The notes below the pieces were generated by a model. The model did no database searches, was not told where the DNA came from, and saw only the letters and a program-made list of their open reading frames with translations. A DNA stretch of 55,424 bases. It comes from Burkholderiaceae bacterium (lineage in GTDB: Bacteria; Pseudomonadota; Gammaproteobacteria; Burkholderiales; Burkholderiaceae_C). Position numbers and translations under genes: made by a program. Positions 40,206 to 48,821 of the stretch are shown here, one piece after another. The DNA lies in NCBI GenBank assembly GCA_025458585.1, contig JALOSD010000007.1, positions 1-55,424 on the forward strand, written 5' to 3'. The number at the start of each line of letters is the position of its first letter. Position 1 is the stretch's first letter.

Positions 40206-40490
40206 ATGGACACGCTGCCCGCCACCGCCTGGATCGACATCGTGATCGCGCTCACCGCCGTCGAGGCGGTCGCGCTCGCGCTGTACCACCGCGCCACCGG
40301 CCGCGGCGTCGCGCCGGCCGACTTCGCGCCGACGCTCGCGTCGGGCGTCGCGCTGCTGTTCGCGCTGCGCAGCGTGGTGGCCGTCGGCTTCGGCCCCGTC
40401 GCCGCGGCGTGGCTGCTGGCGGGCGGCGCGGCGCACGTGGCCGACCTGCGACGGCGCTGGCGCGCGCGGCGCGTCGTCCCCGCGCGATGA
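40206..40490 (+). CDS. Small membrane protein of unknown function between bchP and bchI
   Basis: A 94-residue protein with three predicted membrane segments (about 10-28, 41-60, 64-82) and a strongly basic C-terminus (RRRWRARR), which suggests an in-side tail. I do not recognise a family. It is on the same strand as bchP and bchI, 21 bases after the small frame and 69 before bchI. A role in pigment synthesis or its membrane organisation is therefore possible, on context alone. Confidence 0.6.
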   Translation: MDTLPATAWIDIVIALTAVEAVALALYHRATGRGVAPADFAPTLASGVALLFALRSVVAVGFGPVAAAWLLAGGAAHVADLRRRWRARRVVPAR

Positions 40491-40508
40491 CATACTCGTT
40501 TCGAGGCG

Positions 40509-40528
40509 GTCGGCCGCGTTTGGCCGGC
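40509..40528 (+). other. Hairpin upstream of bchI
   Basis: GTCGGCC-gcgttt-GGCCGGC can fold into a 7-bp stem (one G-T pair) with a 6-base loop, 32 bases before the bchI ATG. There is no T-run after it, so it is not a standard terminator. It could be an RNA processing or stability element. Confidence 0.3.
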
Positions 40529-40559
40529 GCCACCGTACCCTGATCCGCACCTTCCTTAC

Positions 40560-41588
40560 ATGGCCGTCCCGTTCCCGTTTTCCGCCATCGTCGCCCAGGA
40601 CGAGATGAAGCTCGCGATCCTGATCGCCGCCGTCGACTCCGGCATCGGCGGCGTGCTCGTCTTCGGCGACCGCGGCACCGGCAAGAGCACCGCGGTGCGC
40701 GCGCTCGCCGCCCTGCTGCCGCCGATGGTCGCCGTCGTCGGCTGCCGCTGGCACTGCGACCCCGCCGACACCACGCACCGCTGCGACGACTGCCCGAAAC
40801 TCAAGGACAAGGGCAAGCCGAAGACCGAGCGCATCGCGGTGCCGGTCGTCGACCTTCCGCTCGGCGCCACCGAGGACCGCGTCGTCGGTTCGCTCGACCT
40901 CGAGCGCGCGCTCGCGCACGGCGTCAAGGCGTTCGAGCCCGGCCTGCTCGCGCGCGCGCACCGCGGCTTCCTCTACATCGACGAGGTCAACCTGCTCGAG
41001 GACCACCTGGTCGACCTGCTGATCGACGTCGCCGCCTCGGGCGAGAACGTCGTCGAGCGCGAGGGCCTGTCGGTGCGTCACCCGGCGCGCTTCGTGCTGG
41101 TGGGCAGCGGCAACCCCGAGGAGGGCGAACTGCGCCCGCAACTGCTCGACCGCTTCGGCCTGTCGGTCGAGGTGCGCACGCCGGGCGACCTCGCCACCCG
41201 CGTGCAGGTCGTGAGGCGGCGCGACGACTTCGAGCGCGACCCCGCCGCCTTCGCCGCCGCGTGGAAGAAGGAGGAGGACAAGCTGCGCAAGCGCATCGTC
41301 GCCGCGCGCGAGCGGCTTGCCAAGGTGAAGGTCGGCGACGCCGCGCTCGAACGCGCGGCGCAGCTGTGCATGAGCCTCGGCACCGACGGCCTGCGCGGCG
41401 AGCTGACGCTGATCCGCGCCGCGCGCGCGCTCGCCGCGCTCGAAGGCGACGCCGAGGTCGGCGACGCGCACCTCAAGCGCGTCGCGCCGCCGGCGCTGCG
41501 CCACCGCCTGCGCCGTGACCCGCTCGACGACACCGGCTCGTCGACGCGCGTCGAGCGCGCGGTGTCCGAGTTGTTCGAGCCGGCCTGA
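40560..41588 (+). CDS. bchI: Mg-chelatase ATPase subunit BchI
   Basis: AAA+ ATPase that forms the ring of Mg-chelatase with BchD and drives Mg insertion on BchH. The 342 residues have Walker A GDRGTGKS (about 36-43), Walker B FLYIDEVNLLED (about 137-148, catalytic DE at 141-142), the Cys-rich stretch CDPADTTHRCDDCPK characteristic of BchI, and the sensor stretch VLVGSGNPEEGELRPQLLDRFGL. It is followed after 16 bases by bchD. Confidence 0.97.
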   Translation: MAVPFPFSAIVAQDEMKLAILIAAVDSGIGGVLVFGDRGTGKSTAVRALAALLPPMVAVVGCRWHCDPADTTHRCDDCPKLKDKGKPKTERIAVPVVDLPLGATEDRVVGSLDLERALAHGVKAFEPGLLARAHRGFLYIDEVNLLEDHLVDLLIDVAASGENVVEREGLSVRHPARFVLVGSGNPEEGELRPQLLDRFGLSVEVRTPGDLATRVQVVRRRDDFERDPAAFAAAWKKEEDKLRKRIVAARERLAKVKVGDAALERAAQLCMSLGTDGLRGELTLIRAARALAALEGDAEVGDAHLKRVAPPALRHRLRRDPLDDTGSSTRVERAVSELFEPA

Positions 41589-41604
41589 CGCCACCGATTC
41601 CGCG

Positions 41605-43446
41605 ATGACCGCCGAAGCCGCCGGCGCGGCGAGCGCCTCGAGCCCGGAGTTCGACGCGCTGCTCACCGCGGCGCTGCTCGCCGTCGACCCGACGGGCCTC
41701 GGCGGCGCGGTGCTGCGCTCGCCGCCCGGCCTCGCGCGCGACGAGTGGCTCGGCGCCTTGCGCGCATTGCTGCCGGCCGACGCGCCGTGGCGCCGCGTGC
41801 CGCTGGGCATCGCCGACGACCGGCTACTCGGCGGGCTCGACCTCCCGGCGACGCTCGCCGCCGGCCGGCCGGTCGCGCAACGCGGCGTGCTCGCCGAGGC
41901 CGACGGCGGCGTCGTCGTGCTGCCGATGGCCGAGCGCCTCGGCACCGACACCGCGGCGCGGCTCGCGTCGGTGCTCGACCACGGCGAGGTCGGCGTGCAC
42001 CGCGAGGGGCTGTCGCTGACGAAGCCCGCGCGCGTCGCGATGGTCGCGCTCGACGAAGGCCGCGACGACGACGAACGCACGCCGCCGGCGCTGCGCGAGC
42101 GGCTTGCCTTTTCGATCGAGATGGCGCCGACGCTCGCGCGCCGCTCGCCGCGCGACGAGCCGCTGCCGCTGCCGCTGCCGTGGACGCGCGACGACGTGGC
42201 GGCGGCCCGCGCCGCGCTGCCCTGCGTGGCGTGCGGCGACGACGTCGTGCAGGCGCTGTGCGCCGCCGCGCTCGCGCTCGGCGTCGACTCGGTGCGCGCG
42301 CCGCTGCAGGCCGTGCGCGTCGCGCGCGCGGCCGCCGCGCTTGCCGGTCGCGACGAGGTCGAGGCCGACGACGCAGCGCTCGCCGCGCGCCTCGTGCTCG
42401 CGCCTCGCGCGACGCGCTTGCCCGCGCCGCCCGAGGCCGAGAACCCGCCCGAGCCCCCCGAACCACCGCCGCCGCCCGAATCGACCGAGCCGCCGCCGGA
42501 CGCCGACCCCGACACCCCGCGCGAACCCGAAGCGCTCGAAGACCGCGTGCTCGACGCCGCGCAGGCCGCGATCCCGCCCGGGCTGCTCGCCGCGCTGCTC
42601 GGCGGCGCGGCGCTGCGTCGCGGCGCCGGCGGCAAGTCGGGGGCGACGAAGAAGGGCGGACGGCGCGGGCGGCCTGCCGGCGTGCGCCGCGGCGAGCCGC
42701 GCGCCGGCCTCAGGCTGAACCTGATCGCGACGCTGCGCACCGCGGCGCCGTGGCAGCCGTTGCGCCGGCGCGAGGCGCATCCGCACGGCGTGCGCTCGGG
42801 GCAGGGCGCCACGACGCGGCTGCACGTGCGCCGCGAGGATTTCCACGTCACGCGCTACCGCGAGCACACCGAGACGACGACGCTGTTCGTCGTCGACGCG
42901 TCGGGTTCGTCGGCGCTGCACCGCCTCGCCGAGGCGAAGGGCGCGGTCGAACTGCTGCTCGCCGACTGCTACGTGCGGCGCGACCGCGTCGCCGTGATCG
43001 GCTTTCGCGGCGCCGGCGCCGACCTGCTGCTGCCGCCCACGCGCTCGCTCGTGCGCGCGAAGAAGAGCCTCGCCGGGCTGCCCGGCGGCGGCGGCACGCC
43101 GCTCGCGGCGGCGATCGAGAGCGCCGCCGCGCTCGCCGACGCGGTGCGCCGCCAGGGCGCGACGCCGCTCGTCGTGCTGCTCACCGACGGCCGCGCCAAC
43201 GTCGCGCGCGACGGCACGCCGGGGCGCGCGCAGGCGCAGGCCGACGCGCTCGCCGCCGCGAGGCGGCTGCGCGCCGCCGGCGTCGGCACGCTGCTGCTCG
43301 ACACGTCGCCGCAGCCGCAGCAAGCGGCGCAGCAGCTCGCGCTCGCGCTCGGCGCGCGCTACCTGCCGCTGCCGTACGCCGACGCGCGCGCGATGTCGGC
43401 GGCGGTCCAGCAGGCCACGCGCGATGTGGCCGCTGCTGCCGCCTGA
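41605..43446 (+). CDS. bchD: Mg-chelatase subunit BchD
   Basis: Platform subunit that links the BchI ring to BchH. The 613 residues have an AAA+-like N-terminal half without a working P-loop, then an acidic Pro-rich linker (about 273-312, with PPEPPEPPPPPE). A C-terminal integrin-type VWA domain has the metal site DASGSS (Asp near 431), GGGGTPL and LLTDGRAN. The ATG at 41605 is chosen because earlier in-frame Mets lie inside bchI. The next gene, bchO, starts 13 bases after the stop. Confidence 0.95.
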   Translation: MTAEAAGAASASSPEFDALLTAALLAVDPTGLGGAVLRSPPGLARDEWLGALRALLPADAPWRRVPLGIADDRLLGGLDLPATLAAGRPVAQRGVLAEADGGVVVLPMAERLGTDTAARLASVLDHGEVGVHREGLSLTKPARVAMVALDEGRDDDERTPPALRERLAFSIEMAPTLARRSPRDEPLPLPLPWTRDDVAAARAALPCVACGDDVVQALCAAALALGVDSVRAPLQAVRVARAAAALAGRDEVEADDAALAARLVLAPRATRLPAPPEAENPPEPPEPPPPPESTEPPPDADPDTPREPEALEDRVLDAAQAAIPPGLLAALLGGAALRRGAGGKSGATKKGGRRGRPAGVRRGEPRAGLRLNLIATLRTAAPWQPLRRREAHPHGVRSGQGATTRLHVRREDFHVTRYREHTETTTLFVVDASGSSALHRLAEAKGAVELLLADCYVRRDRVAVIGFRGAGADLLLPPTRSLVRAKKSLAGLPGGGGTPLAAAIESAAALADAVRRQGATPLVVLLTDGRANVARDGTPGRAQAQADALAAARRLRAAGVGTLLLDTSPQPQQAAQQLALALGARYLPLPYADARAMSAAVQQATRDVAAAAA

Positions 43447-43459
43447 ATCACTGCCGGGC

Positions 43460-44239
43460 ATGGCGGCGCGGCTCGACTGGCAGCGCGACGGCCGCGACTG
43501 GCCGCTCAAGGAGCACAGCCGCTTCGTCGAGGCCGCCGGCCTGCGTTGGCACGTGCAGCGCCTCGGCCACGGTCCGGCCTGGCTGCTGCTGCACGGCACC
43601 GGCGCGGCGACGCACTCGTGGCGCGATCTCGCGCCGCGGCTCGCGCGTCACGCCACCGTCGTCGCGATCGACCTGCCGGGCCACGGCTTCACGAGCGCGC
43701 CGCCCGGCTTCGGCATGTTCTCGGCCAGCTACACGCTGCCGGGCATGGCGGCGGCGGTCGGCGAGTTGCTGCGCGTGCTGAAGCTGCATCCGCACGGCAT
43801 CGTCGGCCACTCGGCCGCCACGCCGCTCGCCGCGCACCTGTTCGCGTGGCGCGCTGGCGACCCGAAGGCGCTGCACCGGCTGATCGACGGCACCGGCTCG
43901 AAGCTCGACGCGCGCGGCGTCGAGCTGTACGGGCGCCTGGTGCGCAACCCGCACCATTGCTACGCCGCGCTGGCGATGATGGCGCAGTGGGACGTGGCAC
44001 CGCTGTGGGCCGACCTGCCGCGCCTGGGCGCGCGGCTGCACCTGGGCATCGGCGCGCGCGACCGCGCGGTGCCGCCGGCGCAGGGCCGGCGCGTGCACCT
44101 TCACGTGCCGGGCTCGACGCTCGTCGAGTGGCCGCAGCTCGGTCACCTCGCGCACGAGGAGGAGCCGGCAGTGGCGGCGCGCTGGCTCGAAGGACTGGCG
44201 CGCCACGAGGCGATGGCGCACGACGCCCGGCACGTGTGA
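43460..44239 (+). CDS. bchO: Alpha/beta-hydrolase BchO, apparently shortened
   Basis: BchO is an alpha/beta hydrolase encoded after bchD and linked to Mg-chelatase or aerobic pigment synthesis; its reaction is not settled. Visible are the oxyanion-loop HGTGAATHSW (about 45-54), the nucleophile elbow GHSA (Ser near 118) and the late GHLAHEEEP (His near 239). The chosen start MAARLDWQRDGRDWPLKEHSRFV matches the usual N-terminus; GTG/ATG options upstream overlap bchD. The product has 259 residues against about 285-300 usual. The segment that normally follows the elbow (through ALNGALLP and the lid) is missing: the chain goes straight from HSAATPLAA to HLFAWRAGDP. The frame is intact. Confidence 0.85.
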   Translation: MAARLDWQRDGRDWPLKEHSRFVEAAGLRWHVQRLGHGPAWLLLHGTGAATHSWRDLAPRLARHATVVAIDLPGHGFTSAPPGFGMFSASYTLPGMAAAVGELLRVLKLHPHGIVGHSAATPLAAHLFAWRAGDPKALHRLIDGTGSKLDARGVELYGRLVRNPHHCYAALAMMAQWDVAPLWADLPRLGARLHLGIGARDRAVPPAQGRRVHLHVPGSTLVEWPQLGHLAHEEEPAVAARWLEGLARHEAMAHDARHV

Positions 44240-44272
44240 CCCGGCGGGCGGGCAGGGCGGTGCGGGCGGCCC

Positions 44273-44920
44273 TCAGCCGCCGGCGATCACGACGTGCAGA
44301 AAGCGCGGCCCGTGGGCGCCGAGCACGAGCGTGCCCTCGATGTCGGTCGTGCCGCTCGCGCCGGTGATCAGGATCGCGTTGCGCGGCACAGGCAGCGCGG
44401 CGGCCGCGGCGGCGTAGTCCTCGAGGTGGGCGACGATGTCGCGCGCGTGCAGCAGCACGACGTGGTGCAGCGGCAGGAAGTTGGCCAGGATCGGCGTGTC
44501 GGCGCCGGAGTGGAAGACGAGCGAGCCGGTCTCGGCAATGCCCCAGCGTGCGACGCCAACGACCACGGGCTCGTCGGGTGCGATGCGGTCGTGGCACTCG
44601 ATGCCGGCCCAGTCCATCGCACGCAGCACGGCCGCCGGCTGCAGCGCGACGCTCGGTGCCAGACCCTTCGCGTCGAGGTAGCGCTTCACGGCGGCCGGCA
44701 GCTCGGCGGCGTCGCCGATGCGCTCGACGGTGGCGGCCACCTTGGGCGTCGTCACGCGAGCGGCGAAGGCGTCGGCGAGCGAGCCGGCCGGCAGCGCGGG
44801 GCGTATCGCGTCGAGGTCGCCGAGCAGGGCGTCGGCCTCGCGGCGCACGCGCTCGGCGTCGACCTCGCGCGCGCCGAGCGCAGCGCGCACGGCGGCGAGG
44901 ACGGTGTCGCGCGAACTCAC
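44273..44920 (-). CDS. lutC: Lactate utilisation protein C (LUD domain)
   Basis: Third component of the LutABC L-lactate (or related 2-hydroxyacid) oxidation system. The 215 residues from GTG 44920 match the family length; GAGG lies eight bases upstream. Family stretches are VVGVARWGIAETGSLVFHSG, LPLHHVVLLHARDIVAHLEDY and LITGASGTTDIEGTLVLGAHGP, the LUD-domain core. A longer ATG start (44947) would overlap lutB by 17 bases and is less likely. It is the last gene of lutABC and is convergent with bchO. Confidence 0.9.
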   Translation of the reverse strand: MSSRDTVLAAVRAALGAREVDAERVRREADALLGDLDAIRPALPAGSLADAFAARVTTPKVAATVERIGDAAELPAAVKRYLDAKGLAPSVALQPAAVLRAMDWAGIECHDRIAPDEPVVVGVARWGIAETGSLVFHSGADTPILANFLPLHHVVLLHARDIVAHLEDYAAAAAALPVPRNAILITGASGTTDIEGTLVLGAHGPRFLHVVIAGG

Positions 44921-44930
44921 GGCGTGCGCC

Positions 44931-46343
44931 TCATCGCGGCGTCTCGCCATCGCGCAGCATCGCCATGAAGGTGCGCGGCGCGGGGGCGGGGAAGTCGCGG
45001 TGCGCCGTCCACGCGCCGAGTCCCGGCATGCGGCGGATCCAGCCGTCGCGGCCGAACCAGCGCATCGCACGCACCGCCACCGCGGTGCCGAGGCGCCACA
45101 GCGCCGGGCGCTGCGCCGCCCAGGCGTAGACGCCGAGGCCGACGCGCATCGCCGGCGGCTCGAGCCCCTCGCGCCACGAGCGGTCGCGCCAGCCGCGCAG
45201 CAGCGTCGGCAGCGGGATGTCGACCGGGCACACCTCGCGGCACTTGCCGTTGAGCGTGCAGGCGTGCGCGAGGTCGCGCGACGCCGGCAGGCCGTCGAAC
45301 ACCGGCGTCAGCACCGCGCCCATCGGCCCCGGGTAGGTGCCGCCGTAGGCGTGGCCGCCGAGCTGGCGGAACACGACGCAGTGGTTCATGCACGCGCCGC
45401 AGCGGATGCAGCGCAGCATCTCGCGCAGCGCGGCGTCGCGCAGCATGCGCGTGCGCCCGTTGTCGACGAGCACGATGTGGCACTCCTCGGGCCCGTCGAG
45501 GTCACCCGTGCGCTTCGGCCCGCAGTGGAACGTCGTGTACTGGGTGACGTCGGCACCGGTGGCCGAACGCACGAGCAGGCGCAGCATCGCGAACGCGTGC
45601 GCCTGCGTCGGCACGAGCTTCTCGATGCCGGCGGTCACGATGTGCACGCGCGGCGGCGTCGTCGTCAGCTCGGCGTTGCCCTCGTTGGTCACGGTGCACG
45701 TCGCGCCGGTGTCGGCAATGAGGAAGTTGGCGCCCGAGATCGCGACGTCGGCGCTGAGGAACTTGCCGCGCAGCTCGCGCCGCGCGCTGTCGACCATCGC
45801 CTCGACCGTCTCCTCGCCGTGCGGCACGCGGTGCGCGCGCTTGAACATCGCCGACACCTGCTCGCGCGTGCGGTGCATCGACGGCCACACGATGTGCGAC
45901 GGCCGGTCGCCGCCGAGCTGCACGATGTGCTCGGCCAGGTCGGTCTCGACGCGCTCGATGCCCGCCGCGTCGAGCGCGTGCGGCAGGCCGATCTCCTCGC
46001 CGAGCATCGACTTCACGCGCGTCACGCGCTTCGCGCCCGCCTGGCGGCACAGCTCGACGACGATGCGCGCCGCCTCGTCGGCGGTCGCCGCCCAGTGCAC
46101 GACGCTGCCGGCGGCGGTGGCGTGGCGCTCGAACTCGGCCAGGTAGTGGTCGAGGTTCGCGATCACGTGGTCCTTGATGCGCTTGCCGCGCTCGCGCGCG
46201 GCGCCGAACGGCGCGAAGTCGGCCACCGCGGCGGTGCGCTTGCGCTCGGCGTTGCCCGCGGTGCGCGTGATCGCGAGCTTCAGCGTGGCGTCGGCGAGCG
46301 CTTCGTCGGCGCGGGCCTTGAACCCGATCGGGGCGGTGTGCAT
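44931..46343 (-). CDS. lutB: Lactate utilisation iron-sulfur protein LutB
   Basis: Electron-transfer subunit of LutABC with an N-terminal LUD domain and a C-terminal ferredoxin-like part. The 470 residues show CIRCGACMNHC (about 314-324) and CTLNGKCREVCP (about 363-374), the ligands of two [4Fe-4S] clusters. The LUD part has GATCTVTNEGNAELTTTPPRVHIVTAGIEKL. The start MHTAPIGFKARADEAL lies two bases after the lutA stop. Confidence 0.95.
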   Translation of the reverse strand: MHTAPIGFKARADEALADATLKLAITRTAGNAERKRTAAVADFAPFGAARERGKRIKDHVIANLDHYLAEFERHATAAGSVVHWAATADEAARIVVELCRQAGAKRVTRVKSMLGEEIGLPHALDAAGIERVETDLAEHIVQLGGDRPSHIVWPSMHRTREQVSAMFKRAHRVPHGEETVEAMVDSARRELRGKFLSADVAISGANFLIADTGATCTVTNEGNAELTTTPPRVHIVTAGIEKLVPTQAHAFAMLRLLVRSATGADVTQYTTFHCGPKRTGDLDGPEECHIVLVDNGRTRMLRDAALREMLRCIRCGACMNHCVVFRQLGGHAYGGTYPGPMGAVLTPVFDGLPASRDLAHACTLNGKCREVCPVDIPLPTLLRGWRDRSWREGLEPPAMRVGLGVYAWAAQRPALWRLGTAVAVRAMRWFGRDGWIRRMPGLGAWTAHRDFPAPAPRTFMAMLRDGETPR

Positions 46344-46345
46344 CG

Positions 46346-47050
46346 TCAGCCCGGCTCGCCGATCGCCGGGCCGTCGGCCATGCCGGCGAGCACCTCGACG
46401 GTGTGGAAGCTGCGCACCTTCGAGCCCTGGCGCGCGAGCTTGCCGGCCATGTTCATCAGGCAGCCGAGGTCGCCGCCGAGCAGCAGCTGCGCGCCGCTGC
46501 GCTCGACCGCGGCGGCCTTGTCGCCGACGACGGCGTTCGAGATCGCCGGGTACTTGACGCAGAACGTGCCGCCGAAGCCGCAGCACACGTCGTGGCCTTC
46601 GAGGGGCTTCAGCTCGAGCCCGGCGACGGCGCCGAGCAGCGCGCGCGGCTGGTCGTGCACGCCGAGCTCGCGCAGCCCCGAGCAGCTGTCGTGGTACGTG
46701 GCGCTGGCGTCGAGCCGGCGCCCCTGCGGCCGGTGGCGCATCACGTCGACGAGGAAGCTCGTGATCTCCCAGCCGACGCACGAGCCCGACGGCGCGACGA
46801 CGTAGTCGAAGCCCTCGAAGGTGCGCACGAAGTGGCGCGCGACGGCGGCGGCGTCCTTCGTGTCGCCGCTGTTGAACGCGGGCTGCCCGCAGCAGGTTTG
46901 CGCCGGCGGCACCTCGACGCGGCAGCCGGCCTCGCGCAGCAGCTGCAGCGCCGCGAAGCCCACGCGCGGGCGCATCGCGTCGACGAGGCAGGTGACGAAC
47001 AGGGCGACGCGCGGGTGAGGCGGCGCTTCGGTGGCGGGCGTCGTCGGCAT
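46346..47050 (-). CDS. lutA: Lactate utilisation protein LutA (CCG-domain)
   Basis: CCG-domain subunit of LutABC. The 234 residues have two cysteine-rich modules, each with a CCG core: TCCGQPAFNSGD (about 52-63) and DVCCGFGGTFCVKYP (about 155-169). ATYHDSCSGLRELGV is the usual stretch between them. Such CCG modules bind a noncubane [4Fe-4S] cluster in relatives. The start at 47050 (MPTTPATEAPPHPRVALFVTCLVD) is preferred; 47071 is an alternative without a ribosome site. It is the first gene of the operon. No LutR-type regulator or permease is next to it. Confidence 0.93.
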   Translation of the reverse strand: MPTTPATEAPPHPRVALFVTCLVDAMRPRVGFAALQLLREAGCRVEVPPAQTCCGQPAFNSGDTKDAAAVARHFVRTFEGFDYVVAPSGSCVGWEITSFLVDVMRHRPQGRRLDASATYHDSCSGLRELGVHDQPRALLGAVAGLELKPLEGHDVCCGFGGTFCVKYPAISNAVVGDKAAAVERSGAQLLLGGDLGCLMNMAGKLARQGSKVRSFHTVEVLAGMADGPAIGEPG

Positions 47051-47155
47051 GTTCAGCTCGGGCGGGACCATGTGGGATTGTGACGCCAGGCGGCGCGCGC
47101 TCGCGTGCAGGCCGACGCTCGCCAACGCCGCGGTGGCGGCGCACCGCCGCCGGCT

Positions 47156-47545
47156 TCAGGCGGGCCGCGGCGTCGAGGGCCGCAGGCGGCCGAGCAGCCA
47201 GTGCGCGCCGCCGGCGAGCGTCAGCATCAGCAGCAGGCCCGCGCCCCAGGTCAGCCACACCGCCGCCGCCAGCCAGCCCGCCAGCGACGGCGCCGCCGGC
47301 AGCACGCGTTGCAGCCATTCGATGGAGGCGACGAACGTGTCCTGCAGCGCACGCCACAGCGCCGGATCGACCCACAGCGCCAGCCACGGCGGCACCGGCC
47401 AGCCGGCCATCGTGCGCGCGACCTCCGTCATGTCGCCGCTCGCCAGCGACTGTGCGGCCCACTCCATCGACGTGGCGGCCAACCAGGCGCCACCGGTCCA
47501 GATCGCGGCCAGCAGGCCGACCACGAGCCACAACACCACCTTCAT
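47156..47545 (-). CDS. Small hypothetical membrane protein
   Basis: The 129-residue product has a hydrophobic N-terminus (VVLWLVVGLLAAIWTGGAWLAA), a middle amphipathic Trp-rich part (PWLALWVDPALWRAL), and a second membrane segment (about 88-115). GAGGA before the ATG at 47545 supports the start over an earlier Met (47578). I do not recognise a family. It lies upstream of lutA on the same strand with a 105-base gap, so co-transcription is possible but not certain. Confidence 0.6.
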   Translation of the reverse strand: MKVVLWLVVGLLAAIWTGGAWLAATSMEWAAQSLASGDMTEVARTMAGWPVPPWLALWVDPALWRALQDTFVASIEWLQRVLPAAPSLAGWLAAAVWLTWGAGLLLMLTLAGGAHWLLGRLRPSTPRPA

Positions 47546-47639
47546 CGTCCGTCCTCGAATGCTTTGGAAGCGCCGCACGGCGCATGCAACGCTCGGAGTA
47601 GGCGCCGACGCGAAGGTTCAATGCCCACGGCGCGCAGCG

Positions 47640-48608
47640 TCAGTCGACCTGCGCCGGCGACTCGCGCACCGGGTCGTCAGGGGCACGGGTGGCGAACTGC
47701 GCGAGCGCGACGCCGGCCAGCGTCAGGGCCGCGCCGCCGATCTTCACGCCGGTGAAACGCTCGCCGGTGGCCCACCACGCGACCACGCCGGCCACGAGCG
47801 GCATCAGGTACTGCAGCGGCGCCGTGCGGCCCACGCCGCGCTGCTCGTTGACCCAGCCCCACACGAGCCAGCCGAGGAACGCCGACACCAGCGACGCCCA
47901 CAGCAGCAGCCCCCAGTGCACAAGGTCCAGGCCCGCCCAGTCGGTCGACCAGGCCGCGGGCAGGCCGAGCAGCACGAGCGCCGGGCTGCCGGCCAGCGTG
48001 GCGTAGGCCATCACGGCGACGCCGCCGTGGCGCTGGATGAGCGGCTTGGTCATCACCGTGTAGTACGAGAACAGCGACGCCGCGAACAGCATCATCAGGT
48101 CGCCGCCGGTGGCGGCCCACTGCCGGCCGAGCAGCTTGTCCGACAGGAACACGAGCACGCCGGCGCAGGCGATCGCCACCCCGGCCACCTGCCCGCGCGT
48201 CAGCCGCTCGAGCCCCGCCCAGTGCAGGATCAGCAGCGTGAACACGGGCCCGCAGGCCATGATCAGCGCGCTCGAGAACGCCGTCGACCAGTGGATGCCG
48301 AAGGTCACCATGCTCACGTGCACCGTGTGCGCGAGCACGCCGAGCCAGGCCAGACGCCAGGCGTCGGCGCGCGGCAGGCGCAGCCAGCGCCAGCCGTTGG
48401 CGTGCAGCAGCAGCAGCGCGGCGCACACCGGCAGCAGCAGGTAGCGCGCGCAAAGGAACGCCGCCGGCGACATGACGTTGAACAGCGCCTTCTGCACCGC
48501 GAAGTTGGCGCCCCAGACAAAGACGACGCCGACCCCCGCGAGCAGGGCCAGGCGCTGCATCGAAAGGGGCGGCGCGGCGGCGGTGGCGGAGACCTCGGGG
48601 GCGGACAT
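47640..48608 (-). CDS. EamA/DMT-family transporter
   Basis: A ten-helix drug/metabolite-type exporter or permease of 322 residues with two EamA repeats. The first starts at WGANFAVQKALFNVMSPAAFLCARYLLLPV, and the second at DLMMLFAASLFSYYTVMTKPLIQ. Motifs such as MACGPVFTLLILHWAGLERLT and PLVAGVVAWWATGERFT are typical of the family. The substrate is unknown. The start at 48608 (MSAPEVSATAA) is preferred; a Met five codons earlier is possible. A tandem repeat lies directly upstream. Confidence 0.85.
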   Translation of the reverse strand: MSAPEVSATAAAPPLSMQRLALLAGVGVVFVWGANFAVQKALFNVMSPAAFLCARYLLLPVCAALLLLHANGWRWLRLPRADAWRLAWLGVLAHTVHVSMVTFGIHWSTAFSSALIMACGPVFTLLILHWAGLERLTRGQVAGVAIACAGVLVFLSDKLLGRQWAATGGDLMMLFAASLFSYYTVMTKPLIQRHGGVAVMAYATLAGSPALVLLGLPAAWSTDWAGLDLVHWGLLLWASLVSAFLGWLVWGWVNEQRGVGRTAPLQYLMPLVAGVVAWWATGERFTGVKIGGAALTLAGVALAQFATRAPDDPVRESPAQVD

Positions 48609-48642
48609 CGGCACGGGGCGCATTCTGCCGGCGTCGCCCGGA

Positions 48643-48738
48643 ACGCCGTGACGCCGTGACGCCGTGACGCCGTGACGCCGTGACGCCGTGACGCCGTGAC
48701 GCCGTGACGCCGTGACGCCGTGACGCCGTGACGCCGTT
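48643..48738. repeat. Tandem octanucleotide repeat (ACGCCGTG, 11 perfect copies plus one partial)
   Basis: Eleven exact head-to-tail copies of ACGCCGTG run from 48643 to 48730, followed by one altered copy (ACGCCGTT). The repeat lies between the divergent EamA gene (start 48608) and the TPR gene (start 48822). A unit that is not a multiple of three and sits between two starts can change promoter spacing by slippage. It would also shift the frame if either gene really starts further out. Confidence 0.95.
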
Positions 48739-48821
48739 AGTGCAGCTTGATGCGCGCCTCCTGGTCGCAGTGGCGGCATGGCGTCATGTCGCCGCCGGCG
48801 ATCGGGTACGCTCTCGCCGCC

